Assembly: GCF_037038585.1 (NCBI RefSeq)
Contig: NC_092520.1
Coordinates: forward strand, 897,001 to 961,000
Reading direction: 5' to 3'
DNA length: 64,000 nucleotides
DNA from: Patagioenas fasciata
Lineage: Eukaryota > Chordata > Aves > Columbiformes > Columbidae
Under the pieces are notes generated by a model that saw only the letters and a program-made list of their open reading frames with translations, was not told the origin of the DNA and did no database searches. Position numbers and translations under genes: made by a program. Within the stretch, counting starts at the first letter, position 1. Each line of letters begins with the position of its first letter. Below are positions 59,235-64,000 of this stretch, in pieces.

Positions 59235-59640
59235 GATTCTGTTGGGGGACAGGCTGAGAGAGCTGGGGTGTTCAGCTGGAGAAGAGAAGCTCCGGGAGAT
59301 CTTAGTGCGGTCTTTCAGTGCTTAAAAGGGGCCCATAAGAAAGATCACACAGACTTTTGCGCGGGGTCTGTTGTGACAGGACAAGGAGTGACGGGTTAAA
59401 CTAAAGGAGGGAGATTCAGGTTGGACATGAGGAAGAAATTGTTGCCCTGAGGGTGGTGAGAGCCTGGCCCAGGTTGGGCAGAGAGGTGGTGGCTGAACCA
59501 TCCCTGGAGACATCCCAGGCCAGGCTGGACGGGGCTCTGAGCAACCTGAGCTGGTGAAGATGTCCCTGTCATGGCAGGGGGGCACTGGGGGGCTGGGAAG
59601 GTCCCTCCAACCCAACCCTCAGTGACTCTGTGACAGGCTC
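59235..59640 (+). mobile_element. CR1 3' fragment, third subfamily
   Basis: From GGGGGACAGGCTGAGAGAGC to CCCTCAGTGACTCTGTGAC. It forms an inverted repeat of about 200 bp with 59845-60130. Confidence 0.92.
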
Positions 59641-59844
59641 TGGCCAGCCCTGCTGGCACCTCCCGTTTGCATCCCGCAGCTCCTTGGCAGTGGGTGACAC
59701 CCCAGCCCCAGTGGGTGATGTGGCAGAGGACGGTGACCTGCAGGTACAAGCGCTGCCAGGCGGCAGCAGGGCACACTGGGCTACACCACCGCCCGTGGGA
59801 CTTTGCTCACCGTGTTTCCTAATGTGATCTTGGGTGAAAGCCCC
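59641..59844. other. Spacer of an inverted CR1 pair
   Basis: Unique sequence. Nothing recognised. Confidence 0.4.
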
Positions 59845-60130
59845 CAGGTGCAACAATTTCTTTCTCATTTCCAGCCTGAATCTCCCTCCTTTAGTTTAAC
59901 CCATCACCCCTTGTCCTGTCACAACAGGCCCTGCTCAAAAGTCTGTCCCCATCTTTCTCATGGGCCCCTTTTCAGTCTGGAAAGGCCACACTAAGATCTC
60001 CCGGAGCTTCTCTTCTCCAGCTGAACACCCCAGCTCTCTCACCTGTCCCCAGCAGAGCTGTTCCAGCCTCGGGTCATTCCTGGGGCTCCTCTGGCCCCTC
60101 TCCAGCAGCTCCACGTCCTCCCTGAGGGAC
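59845..60130 (-). mobile_element. CR1 internal fragment, third subfamily, 3' end missing
   Basis: Starts abruptly at GCAACAATTTCTTTCTCATT, so the last 150 bp or so of the element are missing. It continues to CAGCAGCTCCACGTCCTCCC. Confidence 0.9.
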
Positions 60131-60426
60131 AAAGGGCAGAGAGGTCCCGGGAGCCCCGAGACCTGGGCACAGCCGAGCGCTCAGGGACTCACACACCTCA
60201 CAAGCAGATTTCACGTATGGAATTTCAAAGCCAAGCATCTTGCCCTGCCCGCAGCTGTGCGGTGCCACGGCCCAGCACTCACCACAAACCAGGATTGCAC
60301 CAAAGGTGCATCCAGGCGATGGAGCCAGAACCCCTGGTTGGATCCTCTGTCTGACCCACACACGACCAGCGACCCCCTGAGCCCAGCGGCCCCTCACACA
60401 ACCAGGACCTGCAGCCCCAGCACAGC

Positions 60427-60903
60427 ATTCACAGAACCCCAGAGTGTCAGGGGTTGAAGGGCCCTGGAAAGCTCATCCAGTGCAATCCCCCCATGGAGCA
60501 GGAACACCCAGCTGAGGTTCCACAGGAAGGGGTCCAGGCGGGTTTGAATGTCTGCAGAGAAGGAGACTCCACAACCTCCCTGGGCAGCCTGGGCCAGGCT
60601 CTGACACCCTCACTCCCAACAAGTTTCTTCTCATCTTTCAGTGGAACCTCCTGTGTTCCAGTTTGCACCCACTGCCCCTTGTCCTGTCACTGGTTGTCAC
60701 CCAGAAGAGCCTGGCTCCATCCTCCTGACACTGCCCCTTTCCATATTGATCCCCAGGAATGAGTCCCCCCTCAGTCTCCTCTTGTCCAGCTCCAGAGCCC
60801 CAGCTCCCTCAGCCTTTCCTCACACAGGAGATGCTCCACTCCCTCCAGCATCTTGGTGGCTGCGCTGGACTCTCTCCAGCAGTTCCCTGTCCTTCTGGAA
60901 CTA
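60427..60903 (-). mobile_element. CR1 3' fragment, first subfamily
   Basis: The 3' end is at 60427 (CACAGAACCCCAGAGTGTCA). Almost identical to 7213-7697 and truncated at nearly the same point (CCTTCTGGA). Confidence 0.92.
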
Positions 60904-61273
60904 CTTCTTGCTCAAAGGGGTAACAGCATCTGCTGCCCATGCCGGCCGCTCCCCCATTCCCAGCACAGAAAACCCAATTTCAGCTCAGACACGGGCACCC
61001 CAGGGCACGGGGAAGGGGTCGGGAACCCGCCTGCTCATGTGGGCTATGTCCAATGTCAGCTCTAAGCGAAAACCAGAAAACAGGAAACTAAAAGATTCCT
61101 CCCCGCTTTGTTTCGGTAAATCACGGATTTGGGTAACGACGTTCCCCGGTTTCCCCGGTGGTATTAACTCCCCTACCCCCCAGTGATGGTTATTTCATGA
61201 GCCAGCGACAGCCGAAGCCCCTTAGCACCCTCTGCCCAGCCCCAGTGCAGAGAAGAAAGGAAAGTGTCTGTAC

Positions 61274-61380
61274 CTCGGGACTTACTGTGTGTTTCTTAGT
61301 CATTCTCCAGAGCACGCACGTCAGGAGCATGTGGCCCAGCGCCGACGTGATGAACACGATGAAGGCTTTCTCGTGGATCG
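61274..61380 (-). CDS. PGAP2: PGAP2 coding exon (third from the end)
   Basis: 107 bases. It starts after a GTTGATTCAG acceptor with two bases finishing a split codon, then [19 protein letters not shown] followed by [16 protein letters not shown]. IHExAFIVFI and GHMLLTCxLWRxTKKHT are strong PGAP2 signatures; AFIVF...TCVLW is a membrane helix. It joins in frame to ERKSYKWKQ at 51550 using the donor GAG|GTACAG. Another donor, ACA|GTAAGT, lies 12 bases earlier and is also in frame. With the two later exons it supplies about the last 115 residues; upstream exons lie beyond 64000. Confidence 0.95.
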
Positions 61381-62824
61381 CTGAATCAACGAGACAACAG
61401 GTTCCCTGTTAACCCCGAGCGCAGGGGCAGGGAGGGCGCGAGGCTGAGGGTCCCAGCACCCGGGAGATTTTAGTTTTAATTTGATGCTGCGCCCCTCGCG
61501 TGGGCAGCAGCGTGGGGACCCAGGGTGTTCACAGGGGACAGCTGCGGGGAAGGGGGTTTAACGACAACGCCGCTCGTGCCAGTTGCTGGGAGGGTTATCC
61601 CGGGGTGACCGGGGTGTCTGTGTGCTCTGGCACCCGGTGCACAGTCCCCATCGCACCCCATAGCCGTGAACCTCGGGCACCGCCAGAGCAGCTCAGCATC
61701 ACCACTGTGGCTCTAGGGACGGGGAAACTGAGGCACAGAGTGGGGTTTGCACAGGGAGCCCGTCCAGGACCCAGGAAGGACCATCTTCTGGCCTCCTGCA
61801 CTATCCACCTGCAATTAACCATGGTCATCAGCCTCGTCAGCAGCACCGAGCAACGCGGAGCCAGAGCAGCACTGAGCCCAACCGACCGAGCCCGTGCAGC
61901 TCCAGCCGGGTCATTAATATCTGCAATCAAATGCTCTGTTTAGAAGAGCTTCCCAGCCTCTTCTCCAGGAACTGAACCCCAGCTCAATTCCCAACCACCT
62001 GAACAGCAGAAACTGTCTCCCCCACCTCCGCCCTCGATTCCGGGGGAAGGGAAACCCCCATAATAAGTGAATTATCGAGGCTCTTTTGTATTTTTCTTCC
62101 GTGTTTGGGATAAGCTTCGTTCAGATCCCTTCGCAGCCTGCACATATAAAGAGCCTGTCTGTACAGAGAGATGATAAAGGCTACTGGGTTATTGAATGTG
62201 AATAACTCCTGTGTGTGGGTTTTTTCCTCGCAGCCTTCCCAAGCTGTATTTGCTCAGCCTGCCGAACGGGCGGGTTGGGTGCAGGAGCAGCGGGTCTGTG
62301 TTGTAGGAGAGCCTGTGTTTGCGAGGAGCCAGGGAGGAGAAGCCGGGAGCAGCGCCCTGCGAGACGATGGACCCCAGCCCGTCGCCGCCGCAGCCGCCGC
62401 TGGGGCTGGAACTTTCCCCTCGGAGGCAGGATTAGTCCGGAATAAGGCGCTGAGGAAGGCGCGTCAGGCTCAGCTCCCGTGCGGCTCCCGCCCCGCCGCA
62501 CCTCGCTCTGCCCATGCCGAGCCCCACGCCATTCGTGTGACCGCGACCTGCGGGGTGTCCGAACCCCAAACGAGCATCGGGATGTCTAAGGGCACGCTCC
62601 CACTTTGATGTCCCGTGGGCTCTGTGGTCCCCTGCCATGGTGGGGACAGCTGGGGACACCAGCAGAGGCAGGCGGGGTGTGACGGGATGTGAAGGACAAG
62701 TGTCAGGAGGAAATGAGGAAGCAGAGCTGGACAGGAGCGATCCCTGGAGCACACGGCTCTGCCAGACGCAGGGTCACGTGTGGCCAGCAGGCCCGGGGCA
62801 GTGACCGTCAGTGTGTGCTGGGAC
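61381..62824 (-). other. PGAP2: PGAP2 upstream intron (partial), unique sequence
   Basis: No other PGAP2 exon was found. 61722-61745 (GGGGAAACTGAGGCACAGAG) matches the reverse complement of a MIR 3' segment. 62045-62230 is AT-rich. 62776-62822 duplicates an inner CR1 segment found again at 63023-63069. Confidence 0.5.
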
Positions 62825-63570
62825 CTGAGGGCAATTGTCTGAGGGTCACTAAGGCCAAGCGCCGGGTCCTGCGCTGGGGTCACAGCAACCCCATGGACGC
62901 TGCAGCTGGGGAACAGCGGCTGGAAAAGGCCCTGGGGGTGTTGGTGGCAGCGGCTGAACGTGAGCCAGAGTGTGCCCAGGGGCCAAGAGGCCACAGCATC
63001 CTGGCTGGGACCAGCACTGGGGTGGCCAGCAGGCCCAGGGCAGTGACCGAACCTGTGCTGGGACCTGGGGAGGCCAAACCGCCAGTCCTGGGGGTGGTTC
63101 TGGGCCCCTCACACCAAGAAAGGCCTTGAGGTGCTGGAGCGAGTGGAGAGAAGGGAACGGAGCTGGTGAGGGGCTGGAGCACAAGGGTGATGGGAGCGGC
63201 TGAGGGACCTGGGGGTTCAGCTGGAGAACAGGAGCTGAGGGGAGACCTTCTGATCTCTGAATTGCCTGAAAGGAGCTTGGAGCCAGGGGGGTCGGGCTCT
63301 GCTCCCCAGGAACAAGCGCCAGGAGCAGAGGAAACGGCCTCAAGTTGCACCAGGGGAGGTTGAGGTTGGATGTGGGAACAATTTCTTCCCCCAAGGGCTG
63401 TGGGGCATTGGAACAGGCTGCCCAGGGCAGTGCTGGAGTCACCATCCCTGGAGGGCTGGACAGACGGACAGGAGGTTCTCAGGACATGAGGCAGTGCTGG
63501 GGGTGGGTTATGGTTGGACTCCATCTGGAGGGGTTGTTCCAACCAAAATGATTCTGTGATTCTATGTCCA
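62825..63570 (+). mobile_element. CR1 fragment, second subfamily
   Basis: From GAGGGCAATTGTCTGAGG to the tail AATGATTCTGTGATTCTATG, the best-preserved tail in the window. It lacks the CCATTTTG block. Confidence 0.92.
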
Positions 63571-64000
63571 GCCATCCCAGCTCACTGGGCTCCATGATGG
63601 ACCAGGACAGGTCCCTGGACGCTGCTCATGACACCGTAGCCCTGAAGCCACCAGCTGAAGGCCCCTGGAAGCCCATGAGCACCAAACACTCGTGTTCCAG
63701 CCACAGCGCCGGCCGGGGCTGTTGCAGGCACAGCTCCTGAGAGAGGAGGAGGCAACAACCGCTGCACAGCGAGACAGAAGCAGCTGGGAGTGGGACAACA
63801 AGCAGGGTGCACAGAGCCACCAGCTGCCTGAGCACCCCGAGGGCGCTGCGCTCACGCACTTTTCGGCCTGTTTCCCCAGATATGAGCTGTTTTGGTGTGT
63901 GAGATGCAACGTCTCCAAACACTCACTGCAGCAGGAGGCAGGACAGCGCCTGCTTGGCTCTGTGAATAGGAAACCCTGCCCTGATGGCAGCGGGGGCTGG
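63571..64000. other. Unique sequence at the right edge
   Basis: Nothing recognised. A minus-strand frame at 63626-63922 does not resemble the missing PGAP2 exons. Confidence 0.4.

Larger units (their letters stand above)
51551..61273 (-). other. PGAP2: PGAP2 intron (9.7 kb)
   Basis: Lies between the donor at 61273-61272 and the acceptor at 51552-51551. It contains the 20-bp array, a 22-bp array and seven CR1 copies. Confidence 0.9.

Noticed and set aside
61715-61760. GGGGAAACTGAGGCACAGAG as a second MIR copy
   Set aside because: Only about 20 bases match a common MIR 3' phrase; kept as a remark under the intron, not as a feature.
63562-63922. Minus-strand frames as a possible further PGAP2 exon
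   Set aside because: None reads like the cysteine-rich PGAP2 segment expected before IHEKAF, and splice sites do not fit.

Overview
This is a bird nuclear genomic window. It carries about two dozen CR1 retrotransposon fragments, many ending in the avian CR1 3' tail (GATTCTATG-type). It is GC-rich, and no long open reading frame has bacterial gene organisation. Three protein-coding loci are recognisable, in the vertebrate order STIM1 - RHOG - PGAP2: STIM1 and RHOG diverge, and RHOG and PGAP2 converge.

Layout. 1-34627 is intron 1 of STIM1 (minus strand). It holds five tandem-repeat arrays, a dozen CR1 fragments and long unique stretches. STIM1 coding exon 1 (signal peptide) is at 34628-34736, inside a CpG island shared with the RHOG promoter region. 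A likely non-coding first exon of RHOG ends at 37115. An 8.6-kb intron full of tandem arrays follows, then the single RHOG coding exon (45715-46290) with its poly(A) signal at 46889. A G-rich array fills much of the gap up to the PGAP2 3' end (poly(A) signal 49615-49620, minus). The last three PGAP2 coding exons are at 50985-51115, 51442-51550 and 61274-61380; the rest of the gene lies beyond the right edge.

At least a dozen separate minisatellite or microsatellite arrays occupy roughly 12 kb, near a fifth of the window. Several have higher-order structure (307, 260, 234 and 80 bp). Their long open frames are by-products of repetition and are not called as genes. The most notable structural observation is that two arrays, one in the RHOG intron and one in a PGAP2 intron, each sit between inverted CR1 copies of the same subfamily with tails pointing outward.

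STIM1 is the ER calcium sensor, RHOG a Rho-family GTPase and PGAP2 a Golgi GPI-anchor remodelling factor. They share a conserved neighbourhood rather than a pathway. Everything was read by eye; family assignments rest on recognised protein sequence, and repeat edges are approximate by about 10-30 bases.
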